Source: Flavobacterium enshiense | GTDB taxonomy: Bacteria > Bacteroidota > Bacteroidia > Flavobacteriales > Flavobacteriaceae | Direction: 5' to 3' | NCBI RefSeq assembly: GCF_022836875.1 | Contig: NZ_CP090376.1 | Span: 2,170,001-2,234,000 of the forward strand | DNA length: 64,000 nucleotides | Shown: positions 18,584-27,314 of the stretch, in pieces | How positions within the stretch are numbered: position 1 is the stretch's first letter | Layout of the letters: each line of letters opens with the position of its first letter | The notes under the pieces: model-generated | Told to the model about the DNA's origin: nothing | What the model saw: only the letters and a program-made list of their open reading frames with translations | Database searches by the model: none | Program-made: the position numbers and the translations under genes

Positions 18584-19762
18584 TTAAGCTCTTTCGATAA
18601 CAATTGCTGAAGCACCACCACCGCCATTACAGATAGCAGCAGCTCCGATTTTAGCATTGTTTTGTTCTAGGACATTGATTAACGTAACCACGATTCTAGC
18701 TCCGGAACATCCTAGAGGGTGACCTAAAGAAACAGCACCACCGTTTACGTTTACTTTATCGTTGTCTAAGCCTAGGATTTTCGCATTAGCTAATCCAACT
18801 ACTGAGAAAGCCTCATTGAATTCGAAGAAATCAACATCAGAAACTGAAAGACCAGCTTTGTCTAATGCTTTTGGTAATGCTTTAGCAGGGGCAGTTGTAA
18901 ACCATTTTGGTTCTTGTGCAGCATCTGCGTAAGATTTGATGTAAGCCAATGGTTTTAATCCCATTGCAATTGCTTTTTCTTCACTCATTAAAACTACAGC
19001 AGCAGCACCATCATTGATGGTTGAAGCGTTAGCAGCTGTAACCGTTCCATCTTTTGTAAATACAGCGTTTAAGGTTGGGATTTTGTCCAATTTCACGTTT
19101 GAATATTCTTCGTCTTTAGCGAAAACGATTGGATCTCCTTTTCTTTGAGGAATTGACACAGGAACAACCTCATTATTGAATTTACCTGCTTCCCAAGCCT
19201 TTGCAGAACGCTCATAAGATTGAATTGCGAACGCATCCTGCTCTTCACGTGAAATTTTATATTCGGTTGCGCATAAGTCGGCAGAAACACCCATAGCTGT
19301 GTGCTCGTATGCGTCTGTTAAACCGTCTTTCTGCATTCCGTCCACAAGAGTTGTAGGTCCGAATTTTGCTCCGTTTCTCATGTGTACGTAGTGAGGAATC
19401 AAGCTCATGTTTTCCATACCACCTGCAACGATTACTTCAGCATCTCCGGCCATGATAGCCTGAGCACCTTGCATAATCGCTTTCATTCCTGAAGCACATA
19501 CTTTATTTACAGTAGTACAAGCTACTGTGTTAGGTAATCCTGCATAAATAGCTGCCTGACGGGCTGGAGCCTGACCAACACCGGCTTGAACTACATTACC
19601 CATTATTACTTCTTCTACTAAATTCGGATCTAAATTGATTTTATTTAAAGCACCTTTAATTGCTGTTGCACCTAATTGTGGAGCTGTAACGGTTGATAAA
19701 CTACCCATGAAACTTCCTATTGGAGTTCTTACAGCTGATACAATAACTACTTTTTTATTCAT
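18584..19762 (-). CDS. acetyl-CoA C-acyltransferase (thiolase)
   Basis: A 392-residue type II thiolase that condenses or cleaves acyl-CoAs. The nucleophile is in NKVCASGMKAIM (about residue 89), the histidine in FNEAFSVVGLA, and the second cysteine in CNGGGGASAIVIE; GGAVSLGHPLGCSGARI is intact. The start chosen is the ATG at 19762 (MNKKVVIVSAVRTP), which gives the family length; an in-frame ATG at 19783 would add seven residues. Confidence 0.93.
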   Translation of the reverse strand: MNKKVVIVSAVRTPIGSFMGSLSTVTAPQLGATAIKGALNKINLDPNLVEEVIMGNVVQAGVGQAPARQAAIYAGLPNTVACTTVNKVCASGMKAIMQGAQAIMAGDAEVIVAGGMENMSLIPHYVHMRNGAKFGPTTLVDGMQKDGLTDAYEHTAMGVSADLCATEYKISREEQDAFAIQSYERSAKAWEAGKFNNEVVPVSIPQRKGDPIVFAKDEEYSNVKLDKIPTLNAVFTKDGTVTAANASTINDGAAAVVLMSEEKAIAMGLKPLAYIKSYADAAQEPKWFTTAPAKALPKALDKAGLSVSDVDFFEFNEAFSVVGLANAKILGLDNDKVNVNGGAVSLGHPLGCSGARIVVTLINVLEQNNAKIGAAAICNGGGGASAIVIERA

Positions 19763-19973
19763 GATATTATGTTGTTTATTCATTCAAGATGCGAATTTAA
19801 CCAAAATTGTCCATATAACTAAATTTGAATCTAAAAATATGAGGTTTTCCAGTTAAAGGGCTAATTTGAGGTTAGAGCTTTAAAAATGTCAATTTTTTTA
19901 TATTTCTATTAGACTGACAATGAAACAGTTTTAAAATTTCTTTCGAAAAATTGAAAAAAAACTCAAGAAATAG

Positions 19974-20004
19974 TTGCAGAAACAATATCGTTAACATACA
20001 TTTG
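19974..20004 (+). promoter_or_regulatory. promoter of the tRNA cluster
   Basis: TTG at 19974-19976 and TACATTTG at 19997-20004 are 20 bases apart, an excellent match to the flavobacterial consensus, 36 bases before the first tRNA. Confidence 0.75.
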
Positions 20005-20039
20005 CAACCGCAAAATAAGGATAAGTTCTTTGCAAAACA

Positions 20040-20123
20040 GGAGAGGTGCCGGAGTGGTAACGGAGCAGATTGCTAATCTGTCGACGGGTAACCGTCGCCA
20101 GGGTTCGAGTCCCTGTCTCTCCG
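20040..20123 (+). tRNA. tRNA-Ser(GCT)
   Basis: An 84-nt class II tRNA with a seven-pair acceptor stem (ggagagg / tctctcc, closing G-U), anticodon GCT in the loop ttgctaa, a long variable arm (gacgggtaaccgtc) and ggttcgagtcc as T arm. Confidence 0.95.
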
Positions 20124-20136
20124 CTTTTTTTTTGCA

Positions 20137-20211
20137 CGGGGTGTAGCGTAGCCCGGTCATCGCGCCTGGTTTGGGACCAGGAGGTCGCAGGTTCGAATCC
20201 TGCCACCCCGA
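20137..20211 (+). tRNA. tRNA-Pro(TGG)
   Basis: A 75-nt tRNA with acceptor cggggtg / caccccg, anticodon TGG in the loop tttggga, and T arm caggttcgaatcctg. Discriminator base A. CCA is not encoded. Confidence 0.95.
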
Positions 20212-20253
20212 CAATATTTTCAGTATTTCCAATACAACTGAAAAAAGACTTAA

Positions 20254-20327
20254 GGTCCCGTAGCTCAGCTGGATAGAGCAACTGCCTTCTAAGCAGTAGG
20301 TCTCAGGTTCGAATCCTGACGGGATCA
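20254..20327 (+). tRNA. tRNA-Arg(TCT), integration target of the island
   Basis: A 74-nt tRNA with acceptor ggtcccg / cgggatc, anticodon TCT in the loop cttctaa, and T arm caggttcgaatcctg. Its last 14 bases form part of the 18-bp repeat that recurs at 63556, so it is the attachment gene of the island. The tRNA is intact. Confidence 0.95.
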
Positions 20328-20331
20328 CATT
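20314..20331. other. attL (18-bp direct repeat, tRNA-Arg 3' end)
   Basis: The sequence tcctgacgggatcacatt recurs exactly at 63556-63573; the flanking bases differ, giving the exact repeat limits. Confidence 0.88.
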
Positions 20332-20729
20332 GAAAAACCGTAATTAGCTTGTTTTAAGGTTGTTACGGTTTTGTTGTTTTTAAATCTGTACGATTTTTGT
20401 ACGGTCAATTATATTTCAACATAAAAAACACCAATTACTAAACAAAAATATTTTTTTTAAAACTTAATTTCAGGCATTAGACACACTGAAAATAAGTTAT
20501 TTTTTTTAAAACCAAAAAATTTTATCTTTTAAAAGGTAATTGCCTTATATACTAGCTCTTTCATTTTATTTCCTATACATTACTACTATTTTGAAACTAA
20601 CGTAACGTTTTTTAATTATAAAATTAGTTCGAATAACTAAAAAAAGAGAGCCAAAAACAACTCTCCTTTCTCACTTATATATTTAATAAAAGCTTACTTT
20701 ACCAAAATTAGAATAAACTCGTTAACTAT
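20332..20729. other. non-coding left end of the island
   Basis: About 400 AT-rich bases without a credible gene. It contains the inner end repeat at 20387 and several T/A runs. No other feature recognised. Confidence 0.6.
20387..20405 (+). repeat. 19-bp inner end repeat, left copy
   Basis: tgtacgatttttgtacggt matches the copy at 63400-63418 with one mismatch and in the same orientation. The position inside attL suggests an arm-type integrase binding site. Confidence 0.65.
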
Positions 20730-21158
20730 CTAAATATTGTCAATAAGAGGGTTAAAGCCAAATACGGGGGTAATTCCAATCAAATTGACGTCTGACTTAA
20801 CTGAAGCTTTCCAACCTTCCATTTCCATCATTGTTTTAATTGCATTGATTTTGTCACTGTCCCTTTTGCCATTCATAGCAATATCTTGTAATTTTCTTAG
20901 TGCGTCCTCTTTTGTCATTAGAGCCATTTTAAGGCGTTGTTTTGTATGGGAGGCAATCTTAACCATCAATTCATTTTGAATCGTTTTTTGTTGAGCTGAA
21001 AGCCTTCCAGATGCTTCTTGAACATATCTATAAAACGTGCGATATGAAACATGCCAATTTTGCCCGTTTTTGTCAAAAATTTCTTTTGGCTCTGTGTGTG
21101 CGCTCATTAAACACATTATATCATTGATTATCATCTCTCTCTTCGCTTTAGTTGCCAT
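20730..21158 (-). CDS. hypothetical, possibly DNA-binding protein
   Basis: 142 residues from the ATG at 21158 (MATKAKREMIINDIMCLMS); an ATG at 21170 would add four. The N-terminal half (NWHVSYRTFYRYVQEASGRLS) reads like a helix-turn-helix, followed by a helical region (DALRKLQDIAMNGKRDSDKINAIKTMMEMEGW, shown here only in part as KINAIKTMMEMEGW). This order recalls small terminase-like or replication-associated proteins, but I cannot assign a family. Confidence 0.6.
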   Translation of the reverse strand: MATKAKREMIINDIMCLMSAHTEPKEIFDKNGQNWHVSYRTFYRYVQEASGRLSAQQKTIQNELMVKIASHTKQRLKMALMTKEDALRKLQDIAMNGKRDSDKINAIKTMMEMEGWKASVKSDVNLIGITPVFGFNPLIDNI

Positions 21159-21389
21159 GATTTCAAGCATTTAAAACACAAATTTAGTGAAAAAGACAAT
21201 TTTATCCTATACTATGATAATATACTTTTGGGAAACGTTTTGTATACCCCTATAATCCAAATTAATTTTTACTTTTTCATGAAAAATTCAAAAAAGATAT
21301 TTGGTTTTATAATGCGCTTTATTTTATTATTTGGAGTCCCATTTTTCTGTTTTAAATATATTTTGTTTCCCCTTATATATCCCTTTCCT

Positions 21390-22109
21390 TTATGTTTTCA
21401 ATTTAGTACGCTTTGTAAAGAAAAAAAGAGGACAAATAGTATCAATTAACTGCAAACGATATTCGTGATTGTGATAAACAATTTTATTAGGCATATCATT
21501 ATACTGCAGCGCACGTTCGACTAGGATTTTATTTGAGATAGGCTCGCTGAAGTTCTTTTTGACTTTGATATACTTTTCTGCTACTGCCGCGTTTTTCAAA
21601 CGAGAAGCTGCGGCTTGTGAAATACCAAAAATCTTTTTGATACCAATAACAGAAACAGGAGCAAATTGTTGTTTATAGTTATATGTTAAAGAAAGAGAAT
21701 GATAGGTACTCCCTTTTATCGGTACGCTTCTCTTTCTTTTAACATTTCTCCAATAAACCTTATGGAGATAACCATATACAACGGCTCCTGTAACTGCCTG
21801 TATTTTATAATAGTTTGAGAAATCAATTCGGAAAGCTAAACGAGATTTCCAATTTTGCATTTCCCTAATCGTATCAAATGATTGTAATAAGTAGAATCCG
21901 GTTTTAGAATTATACCTTAAAAAGCCTAATTCCAAGAGGAACTTTATATATCTAACTGATGTTTTTCGCAGTTTTATCTGCTCAACAAACTCAATGAATT
22001 TCAAATCAGCATTGTCAAGTCCAACTTTCCCATCTCGATACATTAATTTGAGTAAAAGAAAGAACCTTAATTCATTTTGATAACCCTGTTTTTGAGCATC
22101 AATAAACAT
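21390..22109 (-). CDS. hypothetical protein with winged-helix-like segments
   Basis: A 239-residue protein of unknown family. The N-terminal part (NELRFFLLLKLMYRDGKVG, SVRYIKFLLELGFLRYN) and central part (GIKKIFGISQAAASRLKNAA) read like two helix-turn-helix units, as in element-encoded replication or regulatory proteins. It is the last gene of a minus-strand operon with the two helix-turn-helix genes upstream (33-base gap). Confidence 0.6.
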   Translation of the reverse strand: MFIDAQKQGYQNELRFFLLLKLMYRDGKVGLDNADLKFIEFVEQIKLRKTSVRYIKFLLELGFLRYNSKTGFYLLQSFDTIREMQNWKSRLAFRIDFSNYYKIQAVTGAVVYGYLHKVYWRNVKRKRSVPIKGSTYHSLSLTYNYKQQFAPVSVIGIKKIFGISQAAASRLKNAAVAEKYIKVKKNFSEPISNKILVERALQYNDMPNKIVYHNHEYRLQLIDTICPLFFFTKRTKLKT

Positions 22110-22141
22110 TTCTATAGGAACCGATATATGAGTATCGATAG

Positions 22142-22426
22142 CTATTTTTTTTTAGAACCACTATAATTAGTATCGATTAGCTTTGCTACATCCCTCATTT
22201 TATAATAGATCTTCCCTCTAATCTGACTATATAGGATTAAACCTTGCTCTCTCCAATTTTTAGCAGTACCCGAACTTATACCCATAAGCTTTTGAAATTC
22301 TTCATTACTAATAAACTTATCATCGGTATTAGCTGGTTGTATTTTGGAAACAATATTTGTTAATTCCTCTAGTCGGCTTTCGATATTCTTCAAACTTTCC
22401 TGAAAAGGATGGTTTATACTTTTCAT
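22142..22426 (-). CDS. helix-turn-helix (MerR/excisionase-like) protein
   Basis: 94 residues. The central FISNEEFQKLMGISSGTAKN is followed by WREQGLILYSQIRGKIYYK, the winged-helix pattern of small excisionase-like regulators in Bacteroidota mobile elements. The start lies 4 bases after the stop of the upstream gene. Likely a directionality factor or regulator; inferred from context. Confidence 0.75.
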   Translation of the reverse strand: MKSINHPFQESLKNIESRLEELTNIVSKIQPANTDDKFISNEEFQKLMGISSGTAKNWREQGLILYSQIRGKIYYKMRDVAKLIDTNYSGSKKK

Positions 22427-22430
22427 AGCC

Positions 22431-22712
22431 CTATTTTTTTAACGGTTTTAAACAATCTAGTAGCTCCGCTTTTTTGTAGTATCTGCGGTTTCCAATTCCA
22501 TAAGCTGTAACAATCCCTCGACGCGTCCAATGCCATAACGTTACGCCGTGGATATGTAGAAATTCGCACGCTTGTTCTCTTGTTAACAGTTCATCAGGAT
22601 CGTGAGTATTTAAACTCTTTTTGAAGTCTTCCAGTTGATTTTTTACGCCCTCTTTGATTAGTTCGACTAATGCTTCGGGACTTACATTTTGTAGTAAAAT
22701 GGAATTTGTCAT
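22431..22712 (-). CDS. helix-turn-helix (excisionase-like) protein
   Basis: 93 residues with LLTREQACEFLHIHGVTLWH then WTRRGIVTAYGIGNRRYYKK, a classic excisionase/MerR-type wing. Two such genes in a row (with 22142-22426) are common in flavobacterial integrative elements. Either may control excision of this island. Confidence 0.78.
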   Translation of the reverse strand: MTNSILLQNVSPEALVELIKEGVKNQLEDFKKSLNTHDPDELLTREQACEFLHIHGVTLWHWTRRGIVTAYGIGNRRYYKKAELLDCLKPLKK

Positions 22713-22783
22713 TTGGCATATATTTTATATTTATAAACCAAAGTTCCATTAATTATTGGTGTTTTAAAAGCACGTTTTTGTGC

Positions 22784-23743
22784 TTAAATCGTGCTTTTTG
22801 TGTGCTCTGCGGTTAATCTTTTTTTTATTGAATTGTATAACGTTGTTTTTTTATTCTGCCCAGCTTGTCTGCTATCTATTTTCTCAATGACGACATTATA
22901 AGGTTCATTTTCTAAAAAATCTATAAATTCACTATTCGTACAAATAATAAAGCCATCCTTTTGCATTGCGTAAAATAGAAAACTAAAATGAGCTAAGTGT
23001 GTTGTTTCAGTCTTGTAATAATCAAACATTTTATTAAACAAAGTAAAACTTAAATCATCTTTAAATATTTTTGGGTAATTGTTTTTTACTACTTCAACGG
23101 ATTTACTCGTTTCTGGCTGCGGAGGTTGTTCACTGTCGTTCTTATTTAACTGCTGTAAAAGATTAATTTCATCAATATTGATGGAATTTTCCAAAGTATT
23201 TAAAACCTCATCAAAATCAATTTTTAAAGGACTATTTTCTATATCAATAAAAAATTTATCCCTAAAAATAATCTTTATTTCATTGAATAATGGAATACAG
23301 TAATTTTTAATTTTAATTGCTAAAATAGGATTACCGTCACCAATATTGTAGAGAATATTTTGCTTAAATTCTGTAATGGTTTTAAGACCATTTAAAACAT
23401 CTATTTTGCTCAAATTAATGTCGTTTATAATAGTTTCATCAGTACCGTCGTATTTATTAATAGCAATAAATAATTGAACTAAATCTACCATTAAAGTGGA
23501 AAGTATAGCATTATAGAACTTTAATAGCTCTAGGCAGTCTTTAAAATTGTTATTTGAAATTAAACGGTCATCGTTTTTATTTCTAAAGCTATTAATGATG
23601 TCATTATAGTAATGAGGGTTTTTATCACCATCGTTATCTTTTGAATTGATAACTCTATTAAAATATGTAGAAAAAAGAGATTTTTTATATTCAGCAATTA
23701 TTTCTGCTACGGTTTGTTGGGGTTCGTTAAATTTTTCAACCAT
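22784..23743 (-). CDS. hypothetical protein of the island regulatory operon
   Basis: A 319-residue protein without membrane segments or signal peptide. It is largely helical, with a proline/glutamate linker near residue 205 (SEQPPQPETSKS). The C-terminal part (TTHLAHFSFLFYAMQKDGFI, KKTTLYNSIKKRL) resembles the end of RteC-like element proteins, but the match is too weak to name. First gene of the minus-strand operon. Confidence 0.55.
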   Translation of the reverse strand: MVEKFNEPQQTVAEIIAEYKKSLFSTYFNRVINSKDNDGDKNPHYYNDIINSFRNKNDDRLISNNNFKDCLELLKFYNAILSTLMVDLVQLFIAINKYDGTDETIINDINLSKIDVLNGLKTITEFKQNILYNIGDGNPILAIKIKNYCIPLFNEIKIIFRDKFFIDIENSPLKIDFDEVLNTLENSINIDEINLLQQLNKNDSEQPPQPETSKSVEVVKNNYPKIFKDDLSFTLFNKMFDYYKTETTHLAHFSFLFYAMQKDGFIICTNSEFIDFLENEPYNVVIEKIDSRQAGQNKKTTLYNSIKKRLTAEHTKSTI

Positions 23744-23907
23744 GATTATTTTTTTTAATGTAATAGGCTTAGAATATATACCTAAAATTAGAAATTAATT
23801 TTAAATTTAAAAATGGTTTCCTATTTCTGCCTAATCCTTATTACTTTAAAACAATATAAAAAGATAGCTTTTGTGGTGTTTATAATAATATAATTCACAA
23901 AAAAAAT

Positions 23908-23932
23908 GCTCCCAAGTTTGAGAGCGTTTTTT
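23908..23932 (-). terminator. terminator of the decayed outer-membrane gene
   Basis: An imperfect hairpin (gctccc / gagagc) with T/A runs on both sides directly follows the stop of the pseudogene fragment. Confidence 0.5.
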
Positions 23933-23933
23933 A

Positions 23934-24173
23934 TTAAAAATAAGTCGAAAAACCAAACTGAATACCCGCTGTTTTGGAAGGATCATTTCAAAAAATATCT
24001 GTTTCCCAAATATTGGGATAGTTAAATCGGAAAACGGTTTGAGATGATGGCCTGAAGCTTATTCCTGGACTAATAGCCACTACAGCATGGATGTTTTTTC
24101 CAGTTTTGTTGAAAATATCAACGTTATAGTCGGTATATTCGGTTCTGAAAGCCAAATTCAGTGTGCTGTTTTC
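23934..24173 (-). pseudogene. 3' fragment of an outer-membrane beta-barrel gene
   Basis: The minus strand reads ENSTLNLAFRTEYTDYNVDI, then AVVAISPGISFRPSS and VFRFNYPNIWETDIF, then stops. After a frameshift it continues NDPSKTAGIQFGFSTYF and TAA. The alternating pattern and terminal aromatic residue are typical of the last strands of an outer-membrane barrel. The rest of the gene is absent: its upstream side is replaced by the truncated attC at 24205. It marks the distal junction of the array. Confidence 0.65.
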
Positions 24174-24204
24174 TCAACTTAATACATTACCCCTTATACA
24201 CAAG

Positions 24205-24231
24205 CCCCACCTTCACAAAACCGCTGTTAGC
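24205..24231 (-). repeat. truncated attC of cassette 49
   Basis: Only the R''-side half (ccccaccttcacaaaaccgc then tgttagc) remains. The R' half is replaced by sequence next to the barrel-protein fragment, so the array end is a deletion or rearrangement scar. Confidence 0.8.
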
Positions 24232-24562
24232 AGATGTGGCTTTTCATTTTTCTCATTTTTTTTTCATCGTTTTTCAATTTTTTCTCCACAAGATAATAGA
24301 CTAAAACCAAACCGATGATAAAAAATATTAAAATTGGTATTCTGGTATTTAACTCCCCGTTGTCAAAAACTAAAGATAATGTTGTCATAAATGCATAAAG
24401 TACTATCGAATAGCTTGAAGCATACTTATTTGCAACTTTCCAATGTTCCAAACTTTTTTTAGCGCTTCCTAACTGATAACCGTATAAATAATTCGGTTTT
24501 TTTGGAGGAAACAGTTTCAAACAAACATTAAATAATAATAAGATTGTTAAAAGTAACGTCAT
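24227..24562 (-). CDS. cassette 49: SdpI-like small membrane protein
   Basis: 111 residues with about three hydrophobic segments. NYLYGYQLGSAKKSLEHWKV followed by ANKYAS matches the SdpI/YfhL pattern (YGY..., W..AN). SdpI confers immunity to the SdpC toxin in Bacillus; here the role is inferred to be immunity-like. The stop codon TAA is formed by the attC core (GCTAAC). Last cassette of the array. Confidence 0.75.
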   Translation of the reverse strand: MTLLLTILLLFNVCLKLFPPKKPNYLYGYQLGSAKKSLEHWKVANKYASSYSIVLYAFMTTLSLVFDNGELNTRIPILIFFIIGLVLVYYLVEKKLKNDEKKMRKMKSHIC

Positions 24563-24611
24563 AGACTTTTTTTTGATTTAGGTATTATTCACAATGTTGG
24601 TGGCCATTTCT

Positions 24612-24739
24612 GCTAACGTCCCGTGGCTTGGCGTCTGTTGCGGCTTCGGAGATATTTATTTGATGCTAAGATAAACGTTTTATGAAAATAAAACGTGATT
24701 TTATTACAGTGGGAGCAATAGCGCCAAACCACTGTTAGC
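24612..24739 (-). repeat. attC of cassette 48, divergent type D
   Basis: 128 nt. Inner arms gtggcttggcg / gcgccaaaccac are unrelated to the common type, yet outer cores gctaac / gttagc are conserved. No TAnnTTTG in the spacer. Indicates a cassette from another attC lineage. Confidence 0.85.
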
Positions 24740-24748
24740 GGTTCGGGC

Positions 24749-25540
24749 TTAATTTTTATCTAACTCTTCTTTATATTTTTCATTTTGATTCACCGTTTCT
24801 TCAATTTCTTGTAGTGAGCGATAATCAATTGGAAAAGGAAGATGCGTTGGATGATTTAAAAGTGTATAATTAACAACTCCTTTATAGTCAGCGTCAATAT
24901 TTTTAAAGTGTGTTATTTCTGTTAACGGAAATGAATTTTCCGAATTAATACTTAAAACAAATCCTAAGGGAGGAAAAGCTAATTCATTAACTAAGCCATA
25001 AATATTTGTATACATTGTTGTCAATTTACGAATTTTCCCTGCATGGTTTAAATACATAAATACTCTGAATTTATCTGGTAGGTTTTGCTCTTTTGGATTT
25101 TTAATAAAATTTAACAATTCTGGTTCATCGTCTGTGAATTCAGGTTCATTCATGCAAATAAACATAGCCAATGCTTGCTTCAACAATCTTAATGGGGAAA
25201 TATCAACTGTGGAAAATATTGCTTTTTCAAAGTTTTTATCTTGAAATATAATCTTTCCAATTTGTGCCATTTTAAAATAATCTGGCACATAATTTTGTCC
25301 TAAAAAACTATTGCAGTTTCTACATAAACAATAATCACCAATTCCTCCTTGTTGTATTTTAGTTGTGGGCTTGTAATCTTCCCGATGTGCATTCTGCACG
25401 TATTCCAAAAAAGGAACACTACGGAATTTGGTATATTTATTAAAAGCCGCTTTCGGCGGAATATGTTCAAAACTCAATTCAGTTTTCTTTTTGCAAATTC
25501 TGCATATTCCAATTTGCATTTTTCTACGAGACATAGACAA
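24749..25540 (-). CDS. cassette 48: HNH-like zinc-binding protein
   Basis: 263 residues. The N-terminus has CRICKKKTELSFEHIPPKAA and then YCLCRNCNSFLGQNY. This CxxC / H..P / CxxCN spacing is that of HNH-nuclease-like domains, in which the second pair of cysteines binds zinc. The remainder is unrecognised. A related N-terminus occurs in cassette 2 (59838). Catalysis is not proven. It owns the divergent attC at 24612. Confidence 0.7.
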   Translation of the reverse strand: MSMSRRKMQIGICRICKKKTELSFEHIPPKAAFNKYTKFRSVPFLEYVQNAHREDYKPTTKIQQGGIGDYCLCRNCNSFLGQNYVPDYFKMAQIGKIIFQDKNFEKAIFSTVDISPLRLLKQALAMFICMNEPEFTDDEPELLNFIKNPKEQNLPDKFRVFMYLNHAGKIRKLTTMYTNIYGLVNELAFPPLGFVLSINSENSFPLTEITHFKNIDADYKGVVNYTLLNHPTHLPFPIDYRSLQEIEETVNQNEKYKEELDKN

Positions 25541-25573
25541 AAGTTGTTTTAATAAAGTTGGTAAAGCCTGACC

Positions 25574-25704
25574 GTTAACGTCCCGCCGGCTTTAAGAAGT
25601 TGGGATTTTTGTTCCCAAACCATTCCGTTAAGACTGAAGTCAAATATACAAAAAGACCGTTTCATTAAGCCCTAAAACCCCAATTTCTTAAAACCGCTGC
25701 TATG
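25574..25704 (-). repeat. attC of cassette 47, type A
   Basis: 131 nt, arms taagaagttggg / cccaatttctta. The R'' core is mutated (GTT on the plus strand reads GCT at 25699-25701), which should weaken recombination. Confidence 0.85.
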
Positions 25705-25705
25705 A

Positions 25706-26056
25706 CTAGTTTTTTAATTTTATTTTTGAACTATAAAAGCTGTAATAGATTAAAATTAAAATCATTCCAATAAAACCAACTTCTTGTAAATCTGATTTTG
25801 GATTGTTTAAGAAAGCAAAGAATAAAAATGTAAAAAATAAAATTAGTAAGACTTCTAGGTTAGCTTTTCGATTTTTTAGCATAAAAATCAAATTCATTAA
25901 TGCAACAAAAATAAGTGTAATACAAAATATCATTATCCACGTAAATAAATGCCACATATCACCTCTCTCTTTATAATTTGGCATAAAGACTATTTCCGAG
26001 GAGTACTTTATCAAGATTAAAATGAGTGATAGCACATATATAATTTTCGCTTTCAT
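25706..26056 (-). CDS. cassette 47: small multi-pass membrane protein
   Basis: 116 residues with about four hydrophobic segments (MKAKIIYVLSLILILIKY, LFTWIMIFCITLIFVALM, LLILFFTFLFFAFL, GFIGMILILIYYS). No known family. The stop lies a few bases from the cassette end. Terminal bases tatgactag / attagtcata pair across the cassette. Confidence 0.65.
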   Translation of the reverse strand: MKAKIIYVLSLILILIKYSSEIVFMPNYKERGDMWHLFTWIMIFCITLIFVALMNLIFMLKNRKANLEVLLILFFTFLFFAFLNNPKSDLQEVGFIGMILILIYYSFYSSKIKLKN

Positions 26057-26110
26057 TTAAAATAAATTATTGCCTCAATTTCTTTAGCTGGGTTTTTCAA
26101 TAAAATTAGT

Positions 26111-26242
26111 CATAACGTCCCGCCGGCTTTAAGAAGTTGGGGATTTTTATTCCTGGACCATTCCATTAGGACTGAAGTTAAATATACAAAAAGACCATTC
26201 CATTATACACTAAACCCCCAATTTCTTAAAACCGCTGTTAGC
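26111..26242 (-). repeat. attC of cassette 46, type A
   Basis: 132 nt, arms taagaagttgggg / ccccaatttctta. -7 motif TATATTTG present in minus orientation. Confidence 0.92.
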
Positions 26243-26247
26243 AGCAT

Positions 26248-26646
26248 TTACTCTTTCTTCAGACACATATCGGCCGGTGGAAATTCTCTTCCTTCTGGGT
26301 TTTCTGAATTGTATAAAGTCGCCTTGAATGCATAACAATCACCGTCAATTGAAGTGATTGTTGCAATAATCTTGTCACCCTTCTTAAAAACCCCATCTCC
26401 ATTTTTTGCGTTATCAAACGTTAACTCATATGTGCAGTCACTTGTCCATTTTATTTTCCAAGTGATTTCCATATTATTTTTTTTGTAGAAACTTGTTTGA
26501 GTCTTTTTTGTACGGACTGAATAACCATAGTCTGGAGCTTGTTTTGTATAAAATGTACCTGTTTTAAATTTTTTGCAGTCCAATGTCTGCGAGTTACTTA
26601 CAAAGGTTATAAATAGTCCTGCTATGATTGTCAATATAGTTTTCAT
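26248..26646 (-). CDS. cassette 46: secreted hypothetical protein
   Basis: 132 residues from the ATG at 26646, with signal peptide MKTILTIIAGLFITFVSNSQ. The open frame continues upstream through the attC, but the signal peptide fixes the start. Mature part is beta-rich with cysteines (TLDCKKFKTG, SDCTYELTF, DGDCYAF) that may form disulfides. No family recognised. Confidence 0.65.
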   Translation of the reverse strand: MKTILTIIAGLFITFVSNSQTLDCKKFKTGTFYTKQAPDYGYSVRTKKTQTSFYKKNNMEITWKIKWTSDCTYELTFDNAKNGDGVFKKGDKIIATITSIDGDCYAFKATLYNSENPEGREFPPADMCLKKE

Positions 26647-26668
26647 TGTTTGGTTTTTTGTAATTACT

Positions 26669-26831
26669 GCTAACGTCCCACCGGCTTTAAGAAGTGGCGG
26701 ATTTTTATTACTGATGTTTACAAATATACCGAAAAGTTTGAAAGAAAAAGCCTCACTTCGGAGAAGAAAAATATTCACAGACCATTACCGATAAATCCCT
26801 GAACCCGCCATTTCTTAAAACCGCTGTTAGC
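26669..26831 (-). repeat. attC of cassette 45, type B
   Basis: 163 nt. Arms taagaagtggcgg / ccgccatttctta. R' side reads gtcccaccgg (one change from the consensus). TATATTTG present. Confidence 0.9.
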
Positions 26832-27297
26832 GGCTGTTTCTTTTATTAAAATATAAAATTAGATTTCCAATAAAATTTATTCCACAACTTGACGTCCATA
26901 AATAATATCCGATTGCATAAGTTGTAATCTGTTTGTGTCCACCACCTTCATTTGCAATGATATCACCAAAAAGTAAAAAGGAAAGAGAGAACAATAATGC
27001 CAATCCACTAAAAATCAATGTCTTTTTTGTATTTCCAAATAGTAACGTTCCCCAAGAAATTAATAAAAAAGGATTTGCCAACCAAGATATTCCAGCACCA
27101 AAAAGATTCATCCATCCCAATAGGAAAGCGATTAGACCAAAAGATCCAACAGACTCTTCGTTGTTGTTTACAAGATATGTATTTTGAGTCAGAGAGGCTA
27201 TAAACAGTAATGCACTTAAAGAAAATGTCAAAATTTTTAGAACCTCGATTTGTTTATTATTTAGTTCTGTATTTTTTTCCATTTTTTTTACGCTCAT
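26827..27297 (-). CDS. cassette 45: multi-pass membrane protein
   Basis: 156 residues with four or so membrane helices (IEVLKILTFSLSALLFIASL, IAFLLGWMNLFGAGISWLA, LIFSGLALLFSLSFLLFG, WTSSCGINFIGNLILYF). The first ATG (27297) or the fifth codon later (27282) could start it. The stop codon is the TAA of the attC core. No family recognised. Confidence 0.62.
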   Translation of the reverse strand: MSVKKMEKNTELNNKQIEVLKILTFSLSALLFIASLTQNTYLVNNNEESVGSFGLIAFLLGWMNLFGAGISWLANPFLLISWGTLLFGNTKKTLIFSGLALLFSLSFLLFGDIIANEGGGHKQITTYAIGYYLWTSSCGINFIGNLILYFNKRNSR

Positions 27298-27314
27298 TTT
27301 TTCGTGAAATAGCC

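Noticed and set aside
21228..21449. Plus-strand frame of 73 residues.
   Set aside because: It overlaps the 3' end of the minus-strand gene at 21390 and is low-complexity hydrophobic; no conserved features or ribosome site.
26248..26778. Long N-terminal extensions of cassette genes through the attC.
   Set aside because: Signal peptides and lipoboxes place the true start after the attC; extensions reported only as a leader-frame observation.
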